A DNA stretch of 64,000 bases from CAVRUD01 sp963724285 (GTDB lineage Bacteria; Chloroflexota; Chloroflexia; Thermomicrobiales; UBA6265): the NCBI GenBank assembly GCA_963724285.1, contig CAVRUD010000005.1, positions 186,001-250,000 of the forward strand, in the 5' to 3' direction. The stretch's first letter is position 1. Every line of letters starts with the position of its first letter. Made by a program: the position numbers and the translations under genes. Under the pieces are notes generated by a model. The model was not told the origin of the DNA, did not search any database, and was given only the letters and a program-made list of their open reading frames with translations. Below are positions 56,790-64,000 of this stretch, in pieces.

Positions 56790-57656
56790 GTGGTAACGAG
56801 CGTCTTTAATCAAGATCGTACGACGAGCCTGCGCGCGCTGCTTGAAGCCGGCGTCCACTTCGGTCACCAGAAGAAGCGCTGGAACCCGAAGATGAAGCCG
56901 TACATCTTCACCGAGCGCAATGGCATCCACATCATCGATCTCCAGCAGACGGTCCAGCTCCTGGAAGGGGCTCACGCCTTCGTCGCGGATTTGACGGCCC
57001 GCGGCGGCCGGGTGCTGTTCGTCGGGACCAAGAAGCAGGGCCAGGAGATCATCAAGGCCGAGGCCGAGCGCTCTCGACAGTTCTACGTCAACCGGCGCTG
57101 GCTTGGCGGCACCCTGACCAACTTCGTCACGATCCGCAACCGGCTGCGCTACCTCAAGCAGCTCCAGGGCCAGGCCGAGCGCGGCGAGCTGGAATTCCTG
57201 CCCAAGCAGGAAGCCGCCGACAAGCTCAAGGAACTGGAGAAGCTGGAGCGGACGGTTGGCGGCATGCGCGACATGAGCCAGCTGCCGGGCGCCGTCTTCA
57301 TCATCGACCCGAAGCGTGAGCACCTCGCCGTCCATGAGGCGCGCCGGCTGAAGATCCCGACCATCGCGATCGTCGACACCAACTGCAACCCGGATGGCAT
57401 TGACTTCGTCATCCCCGCCAACGACGACGCTATCCGTTCGATTCGTCTGGTCGTGGCCGGCATCGCCGATGCCGCGATCGAAGGCCTGATGCGCCAGGAG
57501 ATCGTCCAGGCGGAGCGGGCGCAGGATATCGGTCGCGCGGCGAACGTCGGCCGTGAGGATGAGGAAGAGGCCCCGATCTTCTCGCCGGACATAGCTCCCG
57601 CGGCGCCCGCCGCCGAGGCTGAGCCCGTCGGCGCGACGGCCGGTGACACCGAGTAG
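56790..57656 (+). CDS. rpsB: ribosomal protein uS2
   Basis: A 288-residue S2 protein. The start LRALLEAGVHFGHQKKRWNP is the family hallmark; also KPYIFTERNGIHIIDLQQTV, LFVGTKKQGQEIIKAEAERS, NRRWLGGTLTNFVTIRNRL and IAIVDTNCNPDGIDFVIPAN. The C-terminal 40 residues are acidic and Ala/Pro-rich and variable. The GTG at 56790 follows GGAGGAAT. It opens the rpsB-tsf-pyrH-frr-uppS-cdsA-dxr cluster. Confidence 0.97.
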   Translation: MVTSVFNQDRTTSLRALLEAGVHFGHQKKRWNPKMKPYIFTERNGIHIIDLQQTVQLLEGAHAFVADLTARGGRVLFVGTKKQGQEIIKAEAERSRQFYVNRRWLGGTLTNFVTIRNRLRYLKQLQGQAERGELEFLPKQEAADKLKELEKLERTVGGMRDMSQLPGAVFIIDPKREHLAVHEARRLKIPTIAIVDTNCNPDGIDFVIPANDDAIRSIRLVVAGIADAAIEGLMRQEIVQAERAQDIGRAANVGREDEEEAPIFSPDIAPAAPAAEAEPVGATAGDTE

Positions 57657-57664
57657 AAACCACT

Positions 57665-57693
57665 CTGCCGGGGACCAATCCGGTTCCCGGCAG
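57665..57693 (+). terminator. attenuator-like hairpin between rpsB and tsf
   Basis: CTGCCGGGGACC pairs with GGTTCCCGGCAG (one mismatch) across a 5-nt loop. It starts 8 bases after the rpsB stop codon and has no T-run. Partial termination here would favour more S2 than EF-Ts, as in other rpsB-tsf operons. Confidence 0.5.
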
Positions 57694-57781
57694 TACATGA
57701 CCGTAGCGTTGGGCGTGGCTTGAGCGTACGTTCCGCATTCGTGTGCGTAAGTTCCCGACTCATAGGTGAAGAGGAGTAACC

Positions 57782-58351
<570 letters not shown>

Positions 58352-58404
58352 ACATACGTTCGTAACCTGGGACCGGCCGTCTGACCGCGGAAAGGGTTAA
58401 TGTC

Positions 58405-59238
58405 GTGGCGACCACGTTCGGGCGAGTCCTGCTCAAGCTGAGCGGCGAAGCGCTGATGGGAGAAGCTCACTACGGCATTGACCCCGCGGTCGTCAAAGAC
58501 ATCGCGCAGCAGATCCGCCGTGTTGTGGACCTTGACGCCCAGGTTGCCGTCGTCATCGGCGGCGGCAATATCTGGCGCGGCCTGGCGGCCAGCTCGAAGG
58601 GTATGGACCGGGCGACCGCCGATTACATGGGCATGGTCGCCACGGTGCTCAATGCGTTGGCGCTCCAGGACGCGCTGGAGCACGCCGGTGTTCCGACCAG
58701 GGTGATGACAGCAATCCAAATGCACGAAGTCGCGGAGCCGTACATCCGCCGTCGGGCCCTTCGCCACATGGAGAAGGGCCGCGTCGTCATCCTGGCGGCC
58801 GGAACCGGCAACCCCTACTTCACCACTGACACCGCCGCCGCGCTCCGAGCCCTCGAACTCGACTGCGACGTCTTGCTGATGGCGAAGAATCGGATCGAGG
58901 GGGTGTATTCGGCCGATCCCCGCCACGATCCAAGCGCCAAGCTTTACCACTGGGTGTCGCATCAGGAAGCGCTTGAGCGCAACCTACAGGTCATGGACGC
59001 AGCGGCGCTGGCCCTCTGCCGGGACAACGATCTCCCCATCTTAGTCTTCAATATGTCCACCCCGGGCGCGGTCGAGTCGGCCGTCAAGGGGGAGCCGGTC
59101 GGCACCATGGTCTCGACGACGGTTCCGCCCGACCGCGCGAACGGCGAGGAGGCCGCTAAGGCGGGTATCTTTTCCGCGGCCCCGGTGCAAAGCCGGAACA
59201 GCGGGTATCCTGCCCCAAACGTCGGGAAACCGGCGTAG
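58405..59238 (+). CDS. pyrH: UMP kinase
   Basis: A 277-residue amino-acid-kinase-fold UMP kinase. It starts TTFGRVLLKLSGEALMGEAH and has VAVVIGGGNIWRG, TADYMGMVATVLNALALQD, and the substrate site AAGTGNPYFTTDTAAALRA. The core ends at SAVKGEPVGTMVST. A further 30 residues (RANGEEAAKAGIFSAAPVQS) form a flexible tail not found in most members. GTG at 58405, with GGAAAGGG upstream. Confidence 0.95.
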   Translation: MATTFGRVLLKLSGEALMGEAHYGIDPAVVKDIAQQIRRVVDLDAQVAVVIGGGNIWRGLAASSKGMDRATADYMGMVATVLNALALQDALEHAGVPTRVMTAIQMHEVAEPYIRRRALRHMEKGRVVILAAGTGNPYFTTDTAAALRALELDCDVLLMAKNRIEGVYSADPRHDPSAKLYHWVSHQEALERNLQVMDAAALALCRDNDLPILVFNMSTPGAVESAVKGEPVGTMVSTTVPPDRANGEEAAKAGIFSAAPVQSRNSGYPAPNVGKPA

Positions 59239-59375
59239 GAATCGCGCCCGCCAGGCGGCGGCAGCGTCCGCATTCATCCAGAATGCGAAGATTGACAGCC
59301 CTTTAGGGCGATGCCTGACTGGTGTACAACGGTCTACAAACGCCCGTAGCGCTCGACAAAGAGGAGGCACTACTG

Positions 59376-59933
59376 ATGATCCAGGATGTGTTGAGTGACG
59401 CCGAAAGCCGCATGTCGAAGGCGATGGACGCGCTCCGCAATCACCTCCTCTCGATCCGGACCGGCCGCGCCTCCCCAAGTCTGCTCGACCGCGTTCAGGT
59501 CGAGTACTACGGCGCCCCGACACCGATCAACCAGCTTGCCACCGTCAACGTCCCCGAATCGCGCCTGATCTCCATTCAGCCCTGGGACAGAAGCACGATC
59601 CCGGCGATCGAGAAGGCGATCCTCAAGTCGGATCTGGGACTCAACCCCTCAAGCGACGGCCAGGTGATCCGGCTCGCGATCCCGGCGTTGACCGAGGAGC
59701 GGCGTAAGCAACTGGTCAAAATGGTCCATAGCAACGTCGAGGAGGCCAAGGTCGCGGTCCGCAATATTCGTCGCGACGGCACCCATACCTTGCGCGAATT
59801 GATCTCTGAGGGCGAAGTCTCCGAGGACGAAGGTCGCCGGGCAGAGCACCAGATCGATGACCTAACCAAGCGATTCACCGACGAAGCCGACAAGATCGGC
59901 AAGGCGAAAGAGGCCGAGGTTCTCGAAATCTAG
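59376..59933 (+). CDS. frr: ribosome recycling factor
   Basis: RRF, with EF-G, splits the post-termination ribosome. The 185-residue protein has the coiled-coil fold with motifs LRNHLLSIRTGRASPSLLDR, VEYYGAPTPINQLATVNVPE and the signature LRLAIPALTEERRKQLVKMV-like (here IRLAIPALTEERRKQLVKMV). The ATG at 59376 has GAGGAGG at 59361-59367; the open frame begins at 59322. It is in the normal pyrH-frr order. Confidence 0.95.
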   Translation: MIQDVLSDAESRMSKAMDALRNHLLSIRTGRASPSLLDRVQVEYYGAPTPINQLATVNVPESRLISIQPWDRSTIPAIEKAILKSDLGLNPSSDGQVIRLAIPALTEERRKQLVKMVHSNVEEAKVAVRNIRRDGTHTLRELISEGEVSEDEGRRAEHQIDDLTKRFTDEADKIGKAKEAEVLEI

Positions 59934-60066
59934 GTGTTGCTTCTCGCCCAGTGGCAGTGCATGATGAAGTGCTTCATGTGATAAAGTGGCGGTCCCGGCG
60001 ACACGCGCGACTGGCCGGTCAATCCAACGCTTGCTCTCTCGCACCAGCCGGCACTCGGGGGCTGCC

Positions 60067-60888
60067 ATGAACGATACACACGACTTCGGGTCGGCGAGTA
60101 CGGTCCCATACAGTGGAAACGGCATCAGTGCCGTCGCGACCGGTCGAGCCACGTCCGCCGTAGTCGACGAACCAATTCCTCTGGAGCGGGTACCTCGCCA
60201 CGTTGCCATCATCATGGATGGCAACGGCCGATGGGCGAACCGCCAGGGCCTTCCGCGCATTCAGGGCCATGAACGAGGGACCGAAAATATCCGCCGGATT
60301 ACCAACGCTGCCGGGGAGATCGGAATCCGGTACCTCACGCTCTGGGCTTTCTCGACAGAAAACTGGAATAGACCGCCCGACGAGGTCGAAGGCATCATGC
60401 GGATCCTCGCCGAGGCGGTCGAACGGGAGACCGAAGCGCTCCACCGGCAGGGAGCAAGGCTTTGCCACATTGGCAGCCTCGACGGGCTCCCCGATCCCAC
60501 CCGCCGCGCCGTTGAATCCGCCATCGACCTTACCCGAAACAACGACCGCTTGGTGCTGACGCTCGCCTTCAACTACGGCGGCCGCCAAGAGATGATCGAG
60601 GCAGTGCGGACCCTGGTCGCCCGGGGCATCCCGCCCGAGGAGATCGATGAGGAGACCATCAGCCGCACCCTGTTCACCAGCGACATCCCCGATCCGGATC
60701 TGGTCATTCGCACCTCGGGCGAGTACCGGATGAGCAACTTCCTTATCTGGCAGGCCGCGTACGCAGAGCTCTACTTCACCCCGATTTATTGGCCAGATTT
60801 TGGCCCGGAGGATCTGCACGCCGCGGTCCTGGACTACAGCCGCCGCGAGCGTCGCTTTGGCCGAGTATCGGCCTGTGCCAGGCGATAG
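60067..60888 (+). CDS. uppS: undecaprenyl diphosphate synthase
   Basis: A cis-prenyltransferase making the lipid carrier for peptidoglycan and other polymers. The protein is 273 residues. The N-terminal 40 residues are poorly conserved, then RHVAIIMDGNGRWANRQGLP (with the catalytic Asp), GIRYLTLWAFSTENWNRPPD, VLTLAFNYGGRQEM and the end signature PDLVIRTSGEYRMSNFLIWQ with AYAELYFTPIYWPDF. ATG at 60067. Upstream of cdsA by 6 bp, so co-transcribed. Confidence 0.95.
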   Translation: MNDTHDFGSASTVPYSGNGISAVATGRATSAVVDEPIPLERVPRHVAIIMDGNGRWANRQGLPRIQGHERGTENIRRITNAAGEIGIRYLTLWAFSTENWNRPPDEVEGIMRILAEAVERETEALHRQGARLCHIGSLDGLPDPTRRAVESAIDLTRNNDRLVLTLAFNYGGRQEMIEAVRTLVARGIPPEEIDEETISRTLFTSDIPDPDLVIRTSGEYRMSNFLIWQAAYAELYFTPIYWPDFGPEDLHAAVLDYSRRERRFGRVSACARR

Positions 60889-60894
60889 CAGCCG

Positions 60895-61767
60895 ATGCGA
60901 GACCGCGCGATCAGCTCGATCGGTGTCGTCGCTGTCGGGCTGATCCCCGCGTTCTTCGGCGGTCCCGTCTTTGCCGCGGTCTTCGCCATCCTGATGGTTA
61001 TCGGGTTCGATGAGTTCCGTCGGATGGCAAGCAGCCTGGGCGCTCAGATTCTGGCCATTGCGGCTGTCCTCATCTTGCCATTCGGTGTCGCCGCGCTGGC
61101 CGGTGGACGCGAAGAAGCGCTCCTGGCCGCGATGGCGGGCGCGGCCCTGCTCCCACTCGTGTTCGAACTACGCGGGGACGGGCGCCCTGCTCCTGCCGCG
61201 ATGCAAACCTGGGCGTTTACGACGACGGGCGTGAGTTACCTCGGGGTGCCATTGTTCGCCGCGATCGCCATCCGAGGCACCGATGGCGATCTCGACGCCG
61301 TCTGGCTGTCCGACCTCGCTGGCTGGCTCTCAATCGGCTGGGACGCCTCACCCCGGGGCCTTGCCTGGCTCCTCATCGTGATCCTGGCCACGTGGTTTGG
61401 AGACACCGGGGCCTACCTGGTCGGTCGGTCCGTCGGCCGGACGCCGCTGCTGCCGGCGGTCAGCCCGAAAAAGACCGTAGAGGGCTCGATCGGCGGCCTG
61501 ATCGGTTCGATGTTGGCGGGTGGTCTTGGCGCGGTGGTTTTTGGCCTTGATGTTCCCTGGTACCTTGGGGTGGTGTTTGGCCTCTTACTCGGCGCGGTCG
61601 GCCAGATCGGCGACCTCTGCGAGTCGCTCCTCAAGCGACAGGCCGGCATCAAGGACAGCGGTACACTGATTCGAGGCCATGGCGGCGTGCTTGATCGCGT
61701 TGATGCGCTTATCTTTGCCCTCGTCGCTGGATTTGTCACCGTTCCGCTCATCGAGCGTTGGAGTTAG
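60895..61767 (+). CDS. cdsA: phosphatidate cytidylyltransferase
   Basis: CdsA makes CDP-diacylglycerol for phospholipid synthesis. The 290-residue membrane protein has about eight helices. The C-terminal family signature is in GQIGDLCESLLKRQAGIKDS and RGHGGVLDRVDALIFALVAG; GDTGAYLVGRSVGRTPLLPA and SPKKTVEGSIGGLIGS precede it. ATG at 60895, with little ribosome-site sequence. It follows uppS in the usual cluster order. Confidence 0.92.
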   Translation: MRDRAISSIGVVAVGLIPAFFGGPVFAAVFAILMVIGFDEFRRMASSLGAQILAIAAVLILPFGVAALAGGREEALLAAMAGAALLPLVFELRGDGRPAPAAMQTWAFTTTGVSYLGVPLFAAIAIRGTDGDLDAVWLSDLAGWLSIGWDASPRGLAWLLIVILATWFGDTGAYLVGRSVGRTPLLPAVSPKKTVEGSIGGLIGSMLAGGLGAVVFGLDVPWYLGVVFGLLLGAVGQIGDLCESLLKRQAGIKDSGTLIRGHGGVLDRVDALIFALVAGFVTVPLIERWS

Positions 61768-61814
61768 TCGTCGGTGGCGATCGTTCTCAGACCAGGAACG
61801 AGAGGATGCCGGCA

Positions 61815-62990
61815 ATGACGCCGAGCAACAACATCCCAAATGGTGCCACCGGCATCGCCGTCCTTGGCTCCACCGGCTCCGTTGGCTCCCAGGCACTCGA
61901 CGTCATCGCACACCACCCTGATCGTTTTCGGGTCGTCGCCCTCGCCGCCGGCGCGAACACCGATCTCCTCAATCACCAGATCGCCCAATTCAACCCAGAC
62001 CTCGTCGCCTGCGAACACGAATCTTCCTGCGCGGAGATCGCCCATCCCAGGGTGATGTTCGGACCTGAAGGTTTGGTTGCCGCCGCAACCCACACCGGAG
62101 CGGACATTGTCGTCATCGCGACCTCCGGCCATGCGGCGATTATCCCAACCCATAAGGCCATCTCGGCGGGCAAGACGATCGCGCTTGCCAACAAAGAGGT
62201 TGTCGTCTGCGCAGGTCAGCTGATCATGCCCCACGCTGCCACGCACGGCGTGGAAATCCGCCCGGTCGACAGCGAGCACAGCGCGATCTGGCAAAGCCTG
62301 GGGCGCTCCGCCACGCCCGAGATTGATCGCTTGATCGTGACCGCCTCTGGCGGCCCGTTTCGCCTTACGCCCGAACGTGAATTGCGCTACGTGACTGTGG
62401 CGGATGCCCTGGCGCATCCAACGTGGTCAATGGGTGGCAAGATCACGATCGATTCGGCGACGTTGATGAACAAAGGACTGGAGGTTATCGAGGCTCGCTG
62501 GCTGTTCGATATTCCATTCGAGCGCATCGACGTGGTCGTCCACCCGGAAAGCATCATCCACTCACTGGTCGAGTTTGTGGACGGTAGCCAGATTGCGCAA
62601 TTAAGCCTGCCCGACATGCGCCTGCCGATCCAGTACGCGCTGACATTTCCGGAACACGTCCCCAGCCCTTGCCGCCGCCTGTCCCTTGCAGACATAGGCA
62701 CGCTCAACTTTGAAAACCCCGACACGGAGCGCTTTCCAGCGCTGAATCTGGCACGGGACGCCGGCCTTGCGGGTCTGACATACCCCACCGTGCTCAGCGC
62801 CGCAGACGATGTCGCGGTCGAGGCGTTTCGGGAAGGCAAACTGCGGTTTCCCCAGATTATCGAAACGGTCGAGCGGGCGATGGACGCCCATCGGGCCGAA
62901 AATGAGCTCTCATTTGAGTCGATCGCGGCAGCGGATGACTGGGCCCGGCGAGAGGCAGCTATGATGATTGAGTCGGCATCAAGGTCCTAG
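61815..62990 (+). CDS. dxr: 1-deoxy-D-xylulose-5-phosphate reductoisomerase
   Basis: Dxr catalyses the second step of the MEP isoprenoid pathway and is the target of fosmidomycin. The 391-residue protein has GIAVLGSTGSVGSQALDVIA (NADPH-binding), ALANKEVVVCAGQLIM, PVDSEHSAIWQSLGRS, TASGGPFR and the region HPTWSMGGKITIDSATLMNK (metal and substrate site), followed by HPESIIHSLVEFVDGS. The ATG at 61815 has AGAGG at 61801-61805; an in-frame ATG at 61806 is less well placed. It supplies precursors for uppS next door. Confidence 0.95.
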   Translation: MTPSNNIPNGATGIAVLGSTGSVGSQALDVIAHHPDRFRVVALAAGANTDLLNHQIAQFNPDLVACEHESSCAEIAHPRVMFGPEGLVAAATHTGADIVVIATSGHAAIIPTHKAISAGKTIALANKEVVVCAGQLIMPHAATHGVEIRPVDSEHSAIWQSLGRSATPEIDRLIVTASGGPFRLTPERELRYVTVADALAHPTWSMGGKITIDSATLMNKGLEVIEARWLFDIPFERIDVVVHPESIIHSLVEFVDGSQIAQLSLPDMRLPIQYALTFPEHVPSPCRRLSLADIGTLNFENPDTERFPALNLARDAGLAGLTYPTVLSAADDVAVEAFREGKLRFPQIIETVERAMDAHRAENELSFESIAAADDWARREAAMMIESASRS

Positions 62991-63673
62991 AGTTCCCGGG
63001 CCAAGGTCAGGCTCACCACTTCCGAGGCGCCATGCCGGATCAGCGTCTTCGCGCAGGCGCCCAACGTTGAACCTGTTGTGCAGACATCGTCGATCAGGGC
63101 CAGGCGCCGGCCGGTAACGTCGACGCCGGTGATTGAACCGAACGCATCGCTGACGTTCGCTATCCGGTCGACTCCACTGAGTCCAACCTGATGGGGCGTC
63201 GCCCTCGTTCGCTCCAGGGCGTAGAGCACCGGTGTTCCAGTCCGGATGTGTATCCTCCGCGCCAACAGGTCGGCCTGATTGAATCCACGTTCTCGCAGTC
63301 GCTTGCGGTGGAGCGGGACCGGCACAAGCGCGTCGATCCTTCCCACATCTGGAACGATCGTCGCTAACAGCTCACCGAGGTGGGCCTCACGAGCGCGTTC
63401 GTCGCCGTACTTGTACGCAATGATGGCGGAACGGAGCCATCCGCCGTAAGCGCTCACTGACCGGTGCATTGAGAGCTCCGGAGCTAACTCAGGGCAGCGA
63501 CAGGTCGCCAGCCCGATCGGAATACCGCACCGGTCGCACAGCGGCGGGATAAACCAGACACTCGTCGCAAGACAGTCATCACAAACCCAGTATCCCCGCC
63601 GGCGACAGGCAGCGCACCGGGGAGGATAGACCGTGTCGAGCACTCCGATCGCAAAACGCCCAAATCGCGACAT
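62987..63673 (-). CDS. comF: ComF-like phosphoribosyltransferase-domain protein
   Basis: A 228-residue protein. An N-terminal zinc-ribbon-like region has paired cysteines (CAACRRRGYWVCDDC and CDRCGIPIGLATCRC). The PRT domain has LVPVPLHRKRLRERGFNQAD and the PRPP-binding RRLALIDDVCTTGSTLGACA. ComF supports competence and DNA uptake in many bacteria. The ATG at complement 63671-63673 fits; the open frame extends upstream into the divergent polymerase promoter. It overlaps the dxr end by four bases. Confidence 0.88.
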   Translation of the reverse strand: MSRFGRFAIGVLDTVYPPRCAACRRRGYWVCDDCLATSVWFIPPLCDRCGIPIGLATCRCPELAPELSMHRSVSAYGGWLRSAIIAYKYGDERAREAHLGELLATIVPDVGRIDALVPVPLHRKRLRERGFNQADLLARRIHIRTGTPVLYALERTRATPHQVGLSGVDRIANVSDAFGSITGVDVTGRRLALIDDVCTTGSTLGACAKTLIRHGASEVVSLTLAREL

Positions 63674-63693
63674 GGTCCAAAAGCCTCGCGGGG

Positions 63694-63699
63694 TATACT
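63694..63699 (+). promoter_or_regulatory. -10 box immediately before the polymerase start codon
   Basis: TATACT ends only four bases before the first ATG (63703) and seven before the second (63706). Transcription starting about 7 nt after the -10 would begin at the second ATG itself, giving a leaderless mRNA; no ribosome site lies between. The -35 is not clear. Confidence 0.5.
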
Positions 63700-63702
63700 C
63701 GA

Positions 63703-64000
63703 ATGATGGTTGTCTCCACTCAGGCCAACATTCCATCCACAGACTATGCGGAGTCGCTGTCGCCCCAGGTGCTACTCTACGGCGCCGATCCGACCCCGCG
63801 GATTGTTGCGGTCGAGCGAGCGGGCATCGACGCTGTCACGGTGTACTCCCGTGATGACGACGGACGGGTCCACGCTACGCGGGACCGTCTCTGGCCCTGG
63901 CTGGTTGCCAGTAGAGCGGAGCCCTGGGCCGCGTTGCGCCGAACCCCCGAGATCGAAACCCTGGCGGGAGATCACCCCTTTCGGTACCTGATCCGGTTCG
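63703..64000 (+). CDS. family B DNA polymerase, N-terminal fragment
   Basis: The frame runs off the window end. It reads SPQVLLYGADPTPRIVAVER, then AVTVYSRDDDGRVHATRDRL and WPWLVASR, and finally LAGDHPFRYLIRF. This pattern fits the N-terminal domain of the long 'DNA polymerase domain-containing' proteins of Thermomicrobia-type bacteria, which carry an exonuclease and a family B polymerase further on. The family call is from the first 99 residues only. The start uses an ATG-ATG pair right after a -10 box (see above), divergent from comF. Confidence 0.6.
   Translation, partial: MMVVSTQANIPSTDYAESLSPQVLLYGADPTPRIVAVERAGIDAVTVYSRDDDGRVHATRDRLWPWLVASRAEPWAALRRTPEIETLAGDHPFRYLIRF

Overview
The window looks like a chromosomal segment of a GC-rich Chloroflexota bacterium, most likely of the Thermomicrobia/Sphaerobacter type. 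This is an inference from gene content: a compact atp operon followed by murA, glcDEF, a YcaQ/AlkX-type glycosylase, the rpsB-tsf-pyrH-frr-uppS-cdsA-dxr cluster, and the start of a family B DNA polymerase. There is no rRNA or tRNA gene that I can recognise, so the placement rests on these genes alone.

Layout. 1-2091: the tail of an NTF2/SnoaL-like gene, a secreted protein and a glutaminyl cyclase. 2425-10251: the complete F-type ATP synthase operon (atpI-B-E-F-H-A-G-D-C), then murA, a dolichol-phosphate-mannose-synthase-like glycosyltransferase, a convergent GT4 glycosyltransferase, and alkX/ycaQ. 15430-24167: a DUF2171-type protein, glycolate oxidase glcDEF, and on the other strand an S9 peptidase followed by a GAF-GAF histidine kinase. 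24288-28546: a mobile-element block (IS630, a palindromic MITE, IS701, IS5-like) containing a GNAT remnant. 28635-32177: osmC, a 65-residue secreted peptide, an alpha-barrel protein and a WYL regulator. 32291-37535: hflX, purM, an MglA-like GTPase and a sortase-type surface protein. 37607-42946: BrkB, then lgt, a PfkB sugar kinase and relA on the minus strand. 43375-49610: moeA, a double GNAT protein, a MoaD-MoaE fusion, a CPBP protease and a response regulator. 49617-55470: its histidine kinase, then a minus-strand operon of a YdeP-type molybdoenzyme, fdhD and an MqnA-like protein. 55550-64000: PAP2, the translation/lipid/isoprenoid cluster, comF and the DNA polymerase start.

Functional links. 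Molybdenum cofactor genes (moeA, MoaD-MoaE fusion) sit about 5 kb from a molybdopterin oxidoreductase and its sulfur-carrier protein FdhD. MurA, UppS, Dxr and CdsA feed envelope synthesis. MoeA, GlcDEF and the ATP synthase indicate respiratory metabolism.

Two window-wide patterns stand out. First, at least 18 reading-frame breaks in otherwise well conserved genes, including atpH, atpG and atpD, are each repaired by removing one extra base. Every corrected length is then an exact multiple of three. This points to insertion errors in the sequence rather than gene decay. Second, a family of MITE-like repeats shares its terminal repeat (GAGC-N-YCTATCAA) with an IS5-like element in the same window. 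Five of its ends lie on, or three bases after, the stop codon of a gene.
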